Source of the DNA: Syncephalis fuscata
Lineage: Eukaryota; Zoopagomycota; Zoopagomycetes; Zoopagales; Piptocephalidaceae
Reading direction: 5' to 3'
DNA length: 64,000 nucleotides
Assembly (NCBI GenBank): GCA_025786725.1
Contig: JAHLTZ010000017.1
Location: 471,327-535,326 of the forward strand
Under the pieces are notes generated by a model. That model searched no databases. It was given only the letters and a program-made list of their open reading frames with translations, and had not been told where the DNA came from. Both the position numbers and the translations under genes were made by a program. Shown piece by piece: positions 1 through 11,200 of the stretch. How positions within the stretch are numbered: the first letter of the stretch is position 1; every line of letters starts with the position of its first letter.

Positions 1-78
1 AATCAGTGTTTAGTACAAGCGGAGAAACCGATGGATTTTATGCAGCTAGTTACCAATTTTTATAAACAAAAATACTAA
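1..78 (+). CDS. 3' end of an unidentified gene (partial)
   Basis: The frame starting at base 1 is open for 25 codons and ends in TAA at 76-78. Its residues (ending TNFYKQKY) look like an ordinary protein C-terminus. An AATAAA-like stretch follows at about 85-92, which fits a 3' end. The fragment is too short to assign a family. It could also be chance in AT-rich DNA. Confidence 0.4.
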   Translation, partial: NQCLVQAEKPMDFMQLVTNFYKQKY

Positions 79-161
79 TCATGAAAATAAAATATTAAAT
101 ATTGATTTGCCACTGAATAATAGCTCTTTTCTTTCTATCTTTTATCGTTAATACATTTCCC

Positions 162-2240
162 ATGTCGTCTATTACGTCCATTCGAGTTGGTAAGTAGTGC
201 CCATTTCAGTAGAGAGGGAATTCAACGAATAGAAAGGGTCTATTACGTGATTATAAACAATATACGTGTGCTATTACTGTTTTTAACACTGTAATCTGGT
301 AGATAAGAGCCAGAAAAAGTTTGCGCCAACTATTGCTCCGCGTGGGCCACGTCGGCCACGTCGCAGCTCTACCGCAGCCTCAACGTCTAACACCAGTACA
401 ACACCAGTCCCGGGTATTACAGAAAAGTTGGATGAAAGCGCGGATGTCTATATATCCAATGACCATAATAGTAACGGTGAAGATACACAAGTGAACCAGC
501 CAGCGATACCCACCTCTAACCATGGTCATACAGATAGTTCAGTGGCTTATAAGCTTGATAATAATGATAATGGCGACGACAATTATGTTAAAGAAGCAAC
601 TCCTGAAAGAACAACCTTTACTCTCGGTGTACCAGTGTCTTCCTTGTCATTACCACCACCGCAAATGACATCGATGTATAGTAAGTATTTAATTACAATA
701 CAAACCAATAATTACTTATTTAACTGTTTGTATATTTAATTATAAAGATCCACCTTCACCACCGCCCACTCAATTATCTTTATCGGAACTGTCTCAATCA
801 CCACGTCGACGTGGTGTATCTATTTCACGTCCAGGACAAGCAATTATACCAGGCCAATCTAGCAACAATAGTAGCAACAATGCAACGCCCATTACAGTAT
901 CTACTCCTACTACAATTAATAGTAATACTAGTGGTGGTAGGCGTCTATCGGCCACAGTACGTCCTAAATACAGTACTAGAGAAAGCAGCCGATTTGGAAC
1001 AGCGATTAATCAGCCGGGTGACCGACGTAGATCGACAACAAGTCCTGCCGAATACATAAGGGATCGATCAGTATCTGCAGTAATTCAACGTGCTGACCAA
1101 GAAAAGCAGCTACTTGTAAATGACCCAACCATTCAAGGACCACTATTAGCCACCAATGATCCAACCCAAGTAGCTAGATGGATTGCCGATGGTCTTATTG
1201 CTCCATGCCGAGCTGTTGATGAACTATTAGCACGAGAAGATATTGATCTTACTCAAATGCCTATGCACTTTTTCTGTAGAGATATTGCTCGTGGAAAGCC
1301 AAGTGATTCAGCTATTGAAGAAATGCAGGAACGCCAAAAACGTAAACGACAACATAAAATGGATGATGCAACCAATGAGGATATGACAGATGCCATGGAA
1401 ATACAACAGCATAAAACTGAAATAGCCAATATTAAACAACATGAAACATCATCATATAGCAAATCAGTAATTGATATGAAGTTAGAATCAAATTCAAAGC
1501 TAGAAAAGCCACCAGTAGCCATGAATATGCTTGAAAGGTAAGTAAAAGCTGTAATAATGTTGAAAAAATGCTAAAAAGTATTAATCAACTTGACACTAGT
1601 CATTCAGGCCCCAAATGAAATTAGTAGATGGTAAAATGGTACTAGATGAAGAATCTTTAGTCGTTCAACATGCCGATCTTCATGGAGGGGCAATTGTTCC
1701 ATTGGAACGAGTTGAAGAATCTCAACATTTACGCTATGTTACATGTGCTACTTATAGTAAACGAAATCCTACTGTAAAATGGAGTGAAGAAAAGACACAG
1801 CTATTCTATGAGGTAAATTAAACGATACCAATAATACACAGCAATGCTAATACTAATATTCATATTAGGGGTTAGCAAAATATGGCACTGATTTTGAAAT
1901 GATTGCCTCTTTATTCCCCGACCGTAATCGACGTCATATAAAGAACAAGTACAAAAGAGAAGACGCAGAACATCCAGAACGTATCAATGACGCGCTACTT
2001 CATCGACGAAGCAAGCCACTTGTTCTATCTCAACCACCAACATTTGATATTACTGGTTTATTAGGACCCACACCTATTTATACAGATACTTCATCCACAA
2101 CGACTACTACAGCGACTACAGTTAATAATACAGGTAGTAACACGCCTATTGAACAACCATCACCACCAGTATCACAAGAGAACGATGAAGAAGATGAAAT
2201 GGAAGAACAAGAACAAGAAGATAATGGAGAAACAGATTAG
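162..2240 (+). CDS. BDP1: Transcription factor TFIIIB subunit B'' (Bdp1)
   Basis: Bdp1 is the third TFIIIB subunit with TBP and Brf1; it places RNA polymerase III on tRNA, 5S and U6 genes. Exons: 162-189, 303-680, 748-1537, 1608-1812, 1869-2240 (590 aa; all phases agree). The N-terminus (MSSITS..., KFAPT) matches the family's conserved start. The conserved block PQMKLVDGK-VLDEESL opens exon 4. The extended SANT domain follows (TVKWSEEKTQLFYEGLAKYGTDF, then FPDRNRRHIKNKYKRE), at about residues 445-505. The middle is a Ser/Thr-rich linker and the C-terminus is acidic. RAD17 follows in tandem about 360 bp downstream. The SANT and flanking motifs make the identification firm; the first exon of 28 bp is less certain. 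Confidence 0.93.
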
Positions 2241-2602
2241 GCAGTGGTAGATGGATGATGGTTAGAACTCAACTAACAAGCTGAGTGTGCGTGTGTGTTG
2301 ATTAGCTTATTGTTTTTTTTAGTAAAAATGTAACTTTTTCTCGTCTCATTTATCTGCTATTTGTGTGTCATATTCTAACGGTTGTACTTTTATAAACTTT
2401 AACCTAATGACTACACAAAAGGTATTATTGTATAGAATGACGGTCATTATAGAGAGTATGAGTCTAATAAATAGTATAGAGAAAACAACCACGCAAAAGT
2501 AGTAATACTGACAAGACTGATGACCATACGAATGAATTGCTACCTAACTCGACTCATAATGACAATTCCTGTGTACTAGTTAAAGACACCACTATATTAG
2601 CT
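2241..2602. other. BDP1-RAD17 intergenic region
   Basis: This is 362 bp between two plus-strand genes. It holds a TG-rich tract and the presumed BDP1 3' UTR. The frame upstream of the RAD17 start is open back to about 2485 but has no ATG. No RNA gene or repeat was seen. Confidence 0.5.
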
Positions 2603-5417
2603 ATGGACACTAAAGAAAAGCCGAGTAGTTCAGTATCAACTCGTTCGTCTCATTCAAAAAAGTTACGACCTGTCACTCAGGTATTTATTATGGATATATA
2701 GTATATTTAATAGACTGTATTTTTTAATTATTAATGTTGTAGCGTCGATGGATCATGCCTGACTTTGATGATAATGATGATAACAGAAATAGTCATAGTG
2801 GCCAACATCAAGATGTACCGGAGAATGATAAGAATGAAGAAGAAGAAGAAAATGACAGTACATGGTTCAGTAGTTCATCAAATATACGACGACGTAGAAA
2901 TAAACGGAAATTGAATAGCACATCTATGAATATATCTGCACTACAATCAGCATTTCGACCTCTTGATACTACAATGGCTAGTTCATTGGCTGCAACACCG
3001 ACTACACCATCAGATCTACTATGGGTTGATAAATATGCACCAACTACAGTGGTGAGAGTGATTAAGCTGTTATATAGTATATACTAATAGAGTGAATAGT
3101 CTGAATTGGCTATTCATAAGCGTAAAGTTGCTAGTGTGCGCCAATGGTTAGAAGCAGCTTATGATCCACGATCAAGTAGACAACAAGTAAATAAACGGTT
3201 GATGTTACGATAGAGATGGACTAATCTATTTATTTGTACGTAGAAATTACTTGTGTTAACTGGTCCATGTGGCAGTGGAAAGACAGCAACTGTACGGGCA
3301 TTAGCACATGAAATGAATATTACTATTAATGAGTGGATTACACCCATTATTTCTACTAATCTACGTCATCACAGTCAATTATTAACACAAGGTAACTAAT
3401 TAATTAACTATTGATTACAACTGTTTAATGTTAATAAACATGGATAGATGTCAATAATGATTATACATCATTAACTCAAAGATTTAGTGAATTTATGATG
3501 AGTGCTGATAAATATACACCATTGGCATTACCCAGTTTAGCTAGTGGATCATTACCATTGTCATCTACTCGGACATCAGAGACTACGTCCAATGCAAAGA
3601 CACTATTGCTTATTGAAGATTTACCTAATCTTAGACATGAAACTACATCACAAACATTTGAACAAATTCTACTACGGTTTATAAATGGAAGGATGTGTGG
3701 TAAACCAGCGATTATTATCCTATCCGATGTATCTGATAAACAAGATGCTGACGAAGTTGCTGAACATTACGGAAGAGTACGGACTGCATTGGCTGGTCGG
3801 CCATCTCTACCTATTAGTATTACTAATTCACCTCAATGCCAAGAGATTAGGTAATACTACATACTATATACTGTATTCAATGGTATACTCATAGTCTATG
3901 ACATGCTAGATTTAATCCAATTGCGCCTACTTTTCTCAATAAGGCTCTCTATCGTATAGTGAATCGAGAACGGCCACAGCTGATTGAACAAGCTTCAGCA
4001 TTATCGGCGCTACTGCAATCGATTGTCTCCAATGTGAACGGAGATATACGCGCTGCTATTAATAAACTGCAATTCCAGATTATTAGTGAACCTACGGGCC
4101 GCTTATCATCCTCTACAATCATTACGTCACAACAAGACGAAACGCTCTCTTATTTCCATGCGCTGGGTAAAATTCTGTACAATAAACGTAAGTAGAAAGC
4201 GATAGAAAGCGATAGAATTTCTGTCCCGGGCGAGCATTAATGCAGTATGCATATGCAGGTAAACCACAACATGATTTAAAAAATACTGGTTTGGCCGATG
4301 GTGGCCGTAACAAGTCTAACTACAAGGATGGTGAAAGTATGGTCGAACCAGAGGTAGCGTCATATTGCATATTGCTATAACATCTCTACTGATTACTTTG
4401 TCTATATACGTAGCGAGTGGTTACTGCAGCTGGATTGGACCGCGAACAATTTATGCTATTTCTACATCAGAACTATGCACTGTTTACCGACGATATCGAG
4501 ACATGTAGCGCAGCGATAGCACGGCAAAGTATGGCCGACACCATGCTTGGTCATTGGTCGGTAAGTAAACAATGCCGTTCAACATGAACATTAAGGCCTT
4601 GTAAGTCTACACGCGTTTTTACCACTTACTGATCGCCATGGCATGACATATAGACGCGAGCACAAATGCTGCCCTATGCAACATTGGCATCACTACGTGG
4701 ATATATGTGGGAAACCCGTAACAGAAAGCCGTCGTCTGGTTTTCAACCATTGTACAAACCGGATCTATGGAGCGTGCGACGTGCTCAGCAAAGTTATGCT
4801 ACTAAATTGGCACCCGTCATTGTCGAGTTAAATGCAACGACCCCGACTTTGCGTGCAGGAGGTAAGGCGACATCGATAATGACAACGAGGACGTGTTTAA
4901 CTGTCAGTTCATATCATTTGTTCCAATAGATTCTACGGTTAGTGGTAATTACAATTTGGATGTACTGCCTTATCTACGTCAACGAAAACGAACAATGACA
5001 CGAAATAAACAAACTGGGTTAAGAACCTATGGTGAAGAGACATACTGGGTGCATCCAACTGCAGCGAAAATGCTTAGCGAAGGTGAGTCAGTCAGTAACA
5101 TGACCATGAACGTGATTATTATGCTGTGATGATGGACACTAATATTGCCATTCACTACCCCGCATTATGTAGATGCGCTAGCATTTCTGGCATCATCATC
5201 GATATTTCAAAAAATACGGCCTTCCCCAAGTATGCTATCAAGTACGGAAAATATAGACGTGGATGGAGATGAACCGGCCAAGGCAGATGCAACAATGACG
5301 CCAGCTTGTGATAAAGTAATCTCTAATATTTGTCATCAAGATAGAAGTAGTCATCGTAGTGATCACAATGGTAGTAGCATGGATGTAATAGATCCAGTAG
5401 AAAACTGGAATTTTTAA
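2603..5417 (+). CDS. RAD17: Checkpoint clamp loader subunit Rad17/Rad24
   Basis: The protein loads the 9-1-1 clamp at damaged DNA, together with RFC2-5, to activate the checkpoint kinase. Exons: 2603-2680, 2743-3051, 3100-3186, 3244-3391, 3448-3850, 3910-4187, 4259-4353, 4414-4560, 4654-4861, 4930-5082, 5173-5417 (716 aa). An acidic, basic-patched N-terminus precedes the family signature LLWVDKYAPTT-SELAIHKRKV. Walker A is GPCGSGKT (residues about 165-172). Walker B-like LLLIEDLPNL lies in exon 5. RFNPIAPTFLNKAL and FHALGKILYNKRK are also typical of Rad17. The start at 2603 is the first in-frame ATG. The exon count (11) is high but each junction keeps phase. Confidence 0.93.
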
Positions 5418-5673
5418 TAAAACACGTGCGCAACATTTCGTAGTTTCCACAAAAGTCTTCCATCATTCTAAAAAGTGACATGTATGATATCATTTGATTG
5501 AGATACAACACTATTAACAAATGATATTTATGACTATGCCAAACATGATTGGTCAATATCTAAACTTGGCCGATGTTTTCGGGCCGATCAGCAAATAGCG
5601 CTGATTCGTTTATAAAAGCTATTTTATAGATAAAGAAAACAACTTTAGATTCATTATCGACAAAAGATAATAT

Positions 5674-7406
5674 ATGTGCTTTGCTTTATCCATGAACCGT
5701 TTTGCTAGTTTACCTTATGACATTCTGTGCCGTATTGCATTGGCCGCTAGACCAGCGGATGTTATGCAATTGGCAGCTACATCTCGTGAGTTATTTTTTC
5801 GGTTGGCTTGCGACGAAACATTTTGGCGGATTTTACTTCATTACCATTTCCCTTCCAGTCCTCTGGAGGACGAATGGGCGTTGTGGTGCCTATTTGAGCC
5901 AATGAAAGACAGCTCAACCTTGTATTTTAAACACAGCTCAGGCCAATCAGACCAAGTTGGTGTTGATTTAGATGCATTACACACCTTTAGTCGACGCTAT
6001 TGTCTAGATCAGCATTGGCGACACGGGCGCTATCGGGTCGTGGACATCTTGTACGCAGATCCAGCTCAAGAAAGCCGCCGGATTGGATGCAGCACCAGCA
6101 ATGGCAGCAGTCAAACAGTCAGTATCAGGGATGAAGGCGGTAGTCATCGAAGCCATTTAGCAATGATTCAGCAAACGACCGGCTACACATTGCTGTATGA
6201 CTTTGCTCGTCGACAGCTTTTAATGATGACGCATCGTATACCCAAACAACAAGGACCAAATGACGTGACGGTTTCTAGAACCTTTCCTGAAATTATGAAT
6301 TTACCTAAAGGACTTATTCCTTATCCGTATGCTACGGATGCGCGACTAAACGCTTTTTTTATTGCTCTACGCTGTCAGCGCGTTGTCGAAATGACCGTGC
6401 ATCTTGTGCTGTATCAGCGTGCCTCTCTTACTCATTTTTACTCGCGTATATTACCTGTTGATTCAAAACTTTGTGAACTGTGTGACGTTGGCTGTTGACC
6501 CGTGATGGTAGACGCGCCACTAATTGGTCTTTGTATGATTTGATGGTAAACGATGAGCCCAATGTTTGGAATTGGTGTCATACCCAAAGTCATTGTCATC
6601 TCCAGATTTCTCGAACATGGCCACGTAAACTGAACAATAGTCCAAGCGAAAAAGTAGCGCTTGTACCATCAAAAAATGCCACAAACATTTCCACAGAAAT
6701 AATATCTAAGCTAAACCATTTGGCAATTTTTCGCGTTTATCGCGCAAATCCAGAATGCGCCCTTATAAAATGGGAGCTTTTACGGCTACGTGCCGGTCAT
6801 TTAGAGACAAAGCTGCGTAGCGGTGAGTTTCAACCAGAAAATGCTACCGGATTCCGGCGCAAGTTAAAATCCATTTGGCTGGGAAATCAAAATGTGTTGC
6901 TGCAAAGCGGAGCCAGCGGTAGTAAAGTGAACTGGCTAGCCTTGCTATCGCTATCCCAAGCGAGACTAGTATGGGAGTACTCAAACCCAGGTGAACTTGT
7001 GTTAAATTTTGCTGAATACGGATTTTTAGCCCAAGGGATGAATGCACGGCAGGTGCAGTCCGTGCCATTTGAAACGCCACCGGCAGCTTCGACGGCTCGA
7101 GCCACAAGCATTGTCGAGCTACGCCTTATTAGCATTACAAATGGCACGGTACTTCGTCGTTTTTCATGCCATTGGTGCTATCATCCAATTCGTATTATCG
7201 GTACGCTATGCCTAATAGGTACAGTCAATCCCGATGGCCAGCATAATAGTAACTGTGTCGTTGACTTGGCCAGTGGCCGAATTCTTTGTGTTCTCGACGT
7301 GCCTCGAAATAGTATAGGGGCCATTAAAACGACCGTAGTTACTGGCTGTGTAGGATTTAACGATTCTGGCTGCATGCGGCTATTTTCGTTTGATTACCAA
7401 GATTAA
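5674..7406 (+). CDS. F-box protein, substrate adaptor (frame broken once)
   Basis: This is a probable SCF ubiquitin-ligase adaptor. The N-terminus carries an F-box at about residues 8-52 (NRFASLPYDILCRIALAARP, VMQLAATSRELFFRLACDETFWRILL). The rest, about 520 residues, alternates short beta-strand-like segments (WSLYDL, GTVLRRFSCHWCY, GRILCVLDV) and may form a beta-propeller, but no clear WD40 repeat is visible. The frame from 5674 stops at 6496-6498. The frame one base back is open from 6486 to 7406, so one base appears to be missing between 6486 and 6495. I tried to explain this with an intron (for example 6446-6511), but no choice restored phase. ATGs at 5674 and 5692 are both possible starts. 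Substrate unknown. Confidence 0.75.
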
Positions 7407-8093
7407 TACTGGCCATTGTGGTAGTTGGTCAACCTATAGCATCATTGTTAGCTTAAGTGTAAGTAACTTTAGTGAAATTGACATTATTTACTTTTAGTGA
7501 ACCATAAATATCAATAATGAATATTATTATTATTATTAAGTAATATATAATGATTATAACATTAAGGCCGTTATGCGCAATATGAATCGACCATAGCAAC
7601 ATTGATATACAACCTATTTAATAGAAAATGAATAATCAAATAGTATATTTAATTATTACTTTAAGCAAGCATATTAGCATCAATCAATTAGAAACAACAA
7701 TTTTATATACAATATAGATCAGCAATTATAAATAAGCAATAATATCGATACATTAGCAACATATAATTATTAAGCAATGGAAATTCAACAACATTGTATA
7801 CATAGCAAAATTTAAATAATTTATTACTACCAATTAGACATTACAATTATAGCACTAGCTACATATCTTATCAATAGCGACTTTAAAAATTTAGATACGA
7901 TATGAACAAATCACATCAAATATTCAAACGATCAAATTACAATTGTACTACTTGGCTCATAACAAAATCAATAGAAATATAAATTAAATTCTACTGAGTC
8001 CTAATGAAAATTCCATCCTAGTTGGAGTTGCGTGGTTATACACATTACAATTATAATATTTCATAATAAAAACGATATTAATAAATTGATTTA

Positions 8094-8190
8094 AATAAAA
8101 GAATGTAGCATACTATTTGATTTCATTGAAACATTTGAGGTTGATCATTGTTGTTGTTGGCCATGTATAGAAAGATTGATCGAATATTGA
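8094..8190 (+). repeat. Dispersed repeat family R2, short copy
   Basis: This segment (core ACTATTTGATT, then GATCATTGTTGTTGTTGG, then AGAAAGATTGAT) recurs with about 85-90% identity by eye at 60218-60312 on the same strand and at 41286-41391 inverted. The other two copies extend further. Origin unknown; probably a degenerate mobile element. Confidence 0.65.
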
Positions 8191-8454
8191 CATATTACAA
8201 TGCGTTACATTTACTACCATTACAACTATACTAGCTACTTTAGCAATGATGTTGGTAATTATTTAGTTAATTGTTTTATTTGATTGTGTCCATGTTGTTG
8301 CACCAATGTATACATGCTATGTACCATTTCATTTTTAACTTTTAATTTTAATTCTTGTTAAATAAAGTATATCATTATATAAAATATTGTGTGTCATTTA
8401 ACATTATATACAATTTAATTAAATTTATTAACCATTTATTGTTTATTTGGTGGT

Positions 8455-8560
8455 CAAATGACCATTTTAATAACATCCATTCTATTGAACATGATGATGG
8501 GCGGCGAGTGACGTCAATCATCAAAATACTCATCATTGTAAATTTAGTATCAAGCTTAGT
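8455..8560 (+). repeat. Solo terminal-repeat-like segment of the MITE family
   Basis: The segment matches the terminal inverted repeats of the elements at 32 kb and 46 kb (core AACATGATGATGGG, then TGACGTCAATCATCAAAATA). No partner repeat in inverted orientation was found nearby. It includes the perfect palindrome TGACGTCA at about 8509-8516. Confidence 0.6.
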
Positions 8561-8825
8561 CATTCAACATCAGATTAAACTAAATGACTAATAAATTGTT
8601 TAATGTACAAAAATAGTTGCCATTATTTAATTAATAAATAATGTAATATATACAATCCATAATCGAGTAAAATTGTACATATAAAGACTATGAACAAATT
8701 GAAATACAATTGGAAGAGTTGTTCAAATGATAAAGTAAAACAAAGAATAAAAATTAATCGTATAAAACCAAGTATGTTTATAGAACAATGCCATCAGTAA
8801 AGTAATGGCAGCATTAACAAAAAAG

Positions 8826-8947
8826 TATTCTGTTTATTTATATAACTAGTACTGCATAATATTTTTGCTAACATACATAAAATGCGACATACTGTGCATT
8901 CAGAAAGATAATATAATGTCCTACTAGTTATATAGATAAACAGAATA
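8826..8947. mobile_element. Short hairpin element, possible TA-flanked MITE
   Basis: The arms 8827-8851 and 8922-8946 are inverted copies of 25 bp with one mismatch, separated by 70 bp. The outermost base pair (T at 8826, A at 8947) leaves TA at both edges, which would fit insertion at a TA target as in Tc1/mariner-derived MITEs. There is no coding capacity. The structure could instead be a palindrome of other origin. Confidence 0.5.
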
Positions 8948-9162
8948 TATCTATTTTAACAAGTATGGATTTATTACAATTGTGTGCACACGCTATTTGA
9001 AATCCACTAAAGCAAATAGACATGTACAACAAAAACGCAAACAATCAATATCTGTATATGAATGACAGATCTACAAGTCATTGAAATCAAAAGTGCCAAC
9101 AATGTACACATTAATATCATTGTATTACTAAGTGTTACAGCTCTTCTTTCTGCCTTTTCAGT

Positions 9163-9895
9163 ATGTCAATGGCCAGCCGTTTTTTACGGTATGGCCGGCA
9201 AGCCGCTTTTGCACTGCAGTTTGGCTGCTTTGCTCATTTCGTCAATGAGTATGTAGCCGGCATTAGTAACGTAACTATACCTATTTTTACATAGATTCAA
9301 CCAACTAACTGAATTCAAGTGCTCTGGCCCGTCTATGCTACCCACGCTAAACAATGACGGCGACGTTATTGCTATTGAAAAAGTAACAACGCGTATTATG
9401 CAGTCGAACGAATCTAGTTCGGTAGCGCCAAAGGGAATTGGTCTTGGTGACATTGTCATTAGTGTATCGCCACTCGATCCACATAAACACGTTTGCAAAC
9501 GAGTACTCGGTCTAGTAAGTTACCCATTTATTATTCAATAATTGCATGTAACGCTGAAAGCTGAACTAGCCTGGCGATAGCGTGTGCATCGATCCAACCA
9601 AAGACCCAACACGTTTTGTTACCGTAAGTAACACGCCATTACTCTTCCTATCATCATATTCATTGATGATAGGTACCACGCGGCCATGTATGGCTACAAG
9701 GCGACAATATGGAAATTCAACCGACTCTAGACAATATGGACCAGTACCATTGGCCATGTTGCGTGGACGGGTCATTGCACGGGTAAGTATACTGCATTTA
9801 TCATGGCTATTATCATTTAATAGGCGTATTACAACTAGGTATGGCCCGATCCATGCTGGATCACTAATGGACTACAAGTCATTAATAACAACTAG
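9163..9895 (+). CDS. IMP1: Mitochondrial inner membrane protease subunit 1 (frame broken once)
   Basis: This is an S26-family signal peptidase that trims inner-membrane and intermembrane-space proteins. Exons: 9163-9248, 9295-9514, 9570-9623, 9673-9782, 9839-9895 (about 175 aa after correction). The catalytic Ser lies in CSGPSMLPTL (Ser about 42). The catalytic Lys lies in VCKRVLGL-PGDSV (Lys about 97), split by an intron. Box E (VPRGHVWLQGDN) and the Imp1-specific NSTDSRQYGPVPLAMLRGRV are both present but in different frames. One A missing in the AAA at 9713-9715 reconciles them and also restores phase at the next splice. The gene converges with the methyltransferase gene only 49 bp away. 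Confidence 0.88.
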
Positions 9896-9944
9896 ACACT
9901 TTGTATTTAATTTAATAAAATCAAGGTTTATTTAAATCGCATAG
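9896..9944. terminator. Back-to-back polyadenylation signals between convergent genes
   Basis: The 49-bp gap between two convergent stop codons holds AATAAA on the plus strand (9914-9919) and its complement (9927-9932) serving the minus-strand gene. The two 3' UTRs must overlap or be extremely short. Confidence 0.6.
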
Positions 9945-10967
9945 CTAATCCTTCAAAGTCATGTCTTCAAGCACATTACCGTTATCTGATTCGGGCTCAT
10001 CCTCTGTTTCAGGGATCATTTCATTAGCCTCGGACTGTGACTTAACGCTTAGTGCATTCATTAGAATGGTGCCAGCATTCGAGACGCCCAATGATGTCAT
10101 TTGATTATGCATAGGTATTTGCACGCCAATAGCATTGGGCAGCATATGGAATGGCATGTACAAATTGCTAGAAGCAACAAATAACGCAAACTTCTCTGGC
10201 AACTCTCCTAATGGACGATCAGCCGGCCAATTGTACCACCAAAATCCATTATGCATTTGTCCTTTTCGTTGTTCTTTGTTGGCAACTGACTTCCTTAGCT
10301 TATTAGGTGGCAAAGCAATGATCGGTGTAAGGCCGTGTTGTTTTGTGTATTCAATAAATTCGTAAACATTGCCTTCTTTGTAGGGACAGTCAAACACAGC
10401 ATCGTGTGATACACGTTGAGCAGTGTCGTTGTAAATATCGCAATTACGTCGCATTAAATAGGCACCGTCCCAATTGAAGGCTTGAACTGCCCGAATAAGC
10501 AATGCAAACTGCTCTTCATCGTTTACGCCCTGTAATGCCAGTATACGTTTTGGATTGTCGCCTATTTTCGTTATTGGCAAATCAACTTCTGCCCATAGCT
10601 CGTGTGGGTCTGGACGAGCTTTACTGCCAAACATACGGCGAACAACATCGACATTGACGGCAATATATTTGTCGGCTTCATAATGATCCCATGGTGCTTC
10701 TAATAACTCGCTACTAGGTGCAAATGTCGGTTTACGGACACGAGGGTCAACCGTTAGACCAAGTGTACGTATTTTAACACCTTTATCGACAAGTTTATCT
10801 ATTGTTTTCTTTGTCATTACTACAACGCGGCCCTCTTGGCGCCGTAGTAGCTTTTTCTCGCGCAATGAAACCAATTTACTAATGAATTGATCTTGTGGCG
10901 ACCGAATAAATCGTAAGCCTTTTGGAAATGTCCGAAGGACTTCATCTTTCATCCAAATAAGCACCAT
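9945..10967 (-). CDS. SpoU/TrmH-family RNA 2'-O-methyltransferase-like protein
   Basis: This is an intronless 340-aa ORF. The C-terminal half has the SPOUT layout: RILALQGVNDEEQFALLIRAVQAFNWDGAYL (motif 1 region), then SHDAVFDCPY, then NAIGVQIPMHNQMTSLGVSNAGTILMNAL (motif 3, the knot that binds S-adenosylmethionine). The N-terminal half (FIRSPQDQFISKLVSLREKKLLRR) resembles the substrate-binding extension of mitochondrial rRNA methyltransferases of the MRM1/MRM3 type. Several usual residues differ: motif 1 has NDEEQF where the family usually has a D-P-x-N-x-G pattern. The activity could therefore be altered. An acidic tail ends the protein. The gene is divergent from CWC15 with 233 bp between the starts. 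Confidence 0.7.
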   Translation of the reverse strand: MVLIWMKDEVLRTFPKGLRFIRSPQDQFISKLVSLREKKLLRRQEGRVVVMTKKTIDKLVDKGVKIRTLGLTVDPRVRKPTFAPSSELLEAPWDHYEADKYIAVNVDVVRRMFGSKARPDPHELWAEVDLPITKIGDNPKRILALQGVNDEEQFALLIRAVQAFNWDGAYLMRRNCDIYNDTAQRVSHDAVFDCPYKEGNVYEFIEYTKQHGLTPIIALPPNKLRKSVANKEQRKGQMHNGFWWYNWPADRPLGELPEKFALFVASSNLYMPFHMLPNAIGVQIPMHNQMTSLGVSNAGTILMNALSVKSQSEANEMIPETEDEPESDNGNVLEDMTLKD

Positions 10968-11200
10968 ATTGACAGATTCACGAGTAGCCTCACCAATATA
11001 AATAGCGAGAGGTCACTTGTTTCTTTTCGTTAAGTGATTCAAATGAAAAGTGTTGTTGTAAATGTATAAGCTGCTTAAAAATAAAAAATAAAAAAATAAA
11101 TTCATGTTTAATAACAACGATTCATAAAGTTAATTATTTCTAAGAGTACAACATTTGCATTATCTTTCTATTTTATTGCTGTTACTCGTTTATTTTCACC

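Larger units (their letters stand above)
7407..9162. other. AT-rich gap with dispersed repeats
   Basis: About 1.75 kb with no credible gene. It contains one copy of a dispersed repeat (8094-8190), a solo terminal-repeat-like segment (8455-8560) and a 120-bp hairpin element (8826-8947), all listed separately. Short ORFs at 8355-8591 and on the opposite strand lie inside the repeat and are not called. Confidence 0.6.

Noticed and set aside
6446-6511. 66-nt intron in the F-box gene (GTATAT ... GTAG)
   Set aside because: Removal does not bring the two frames into phase.
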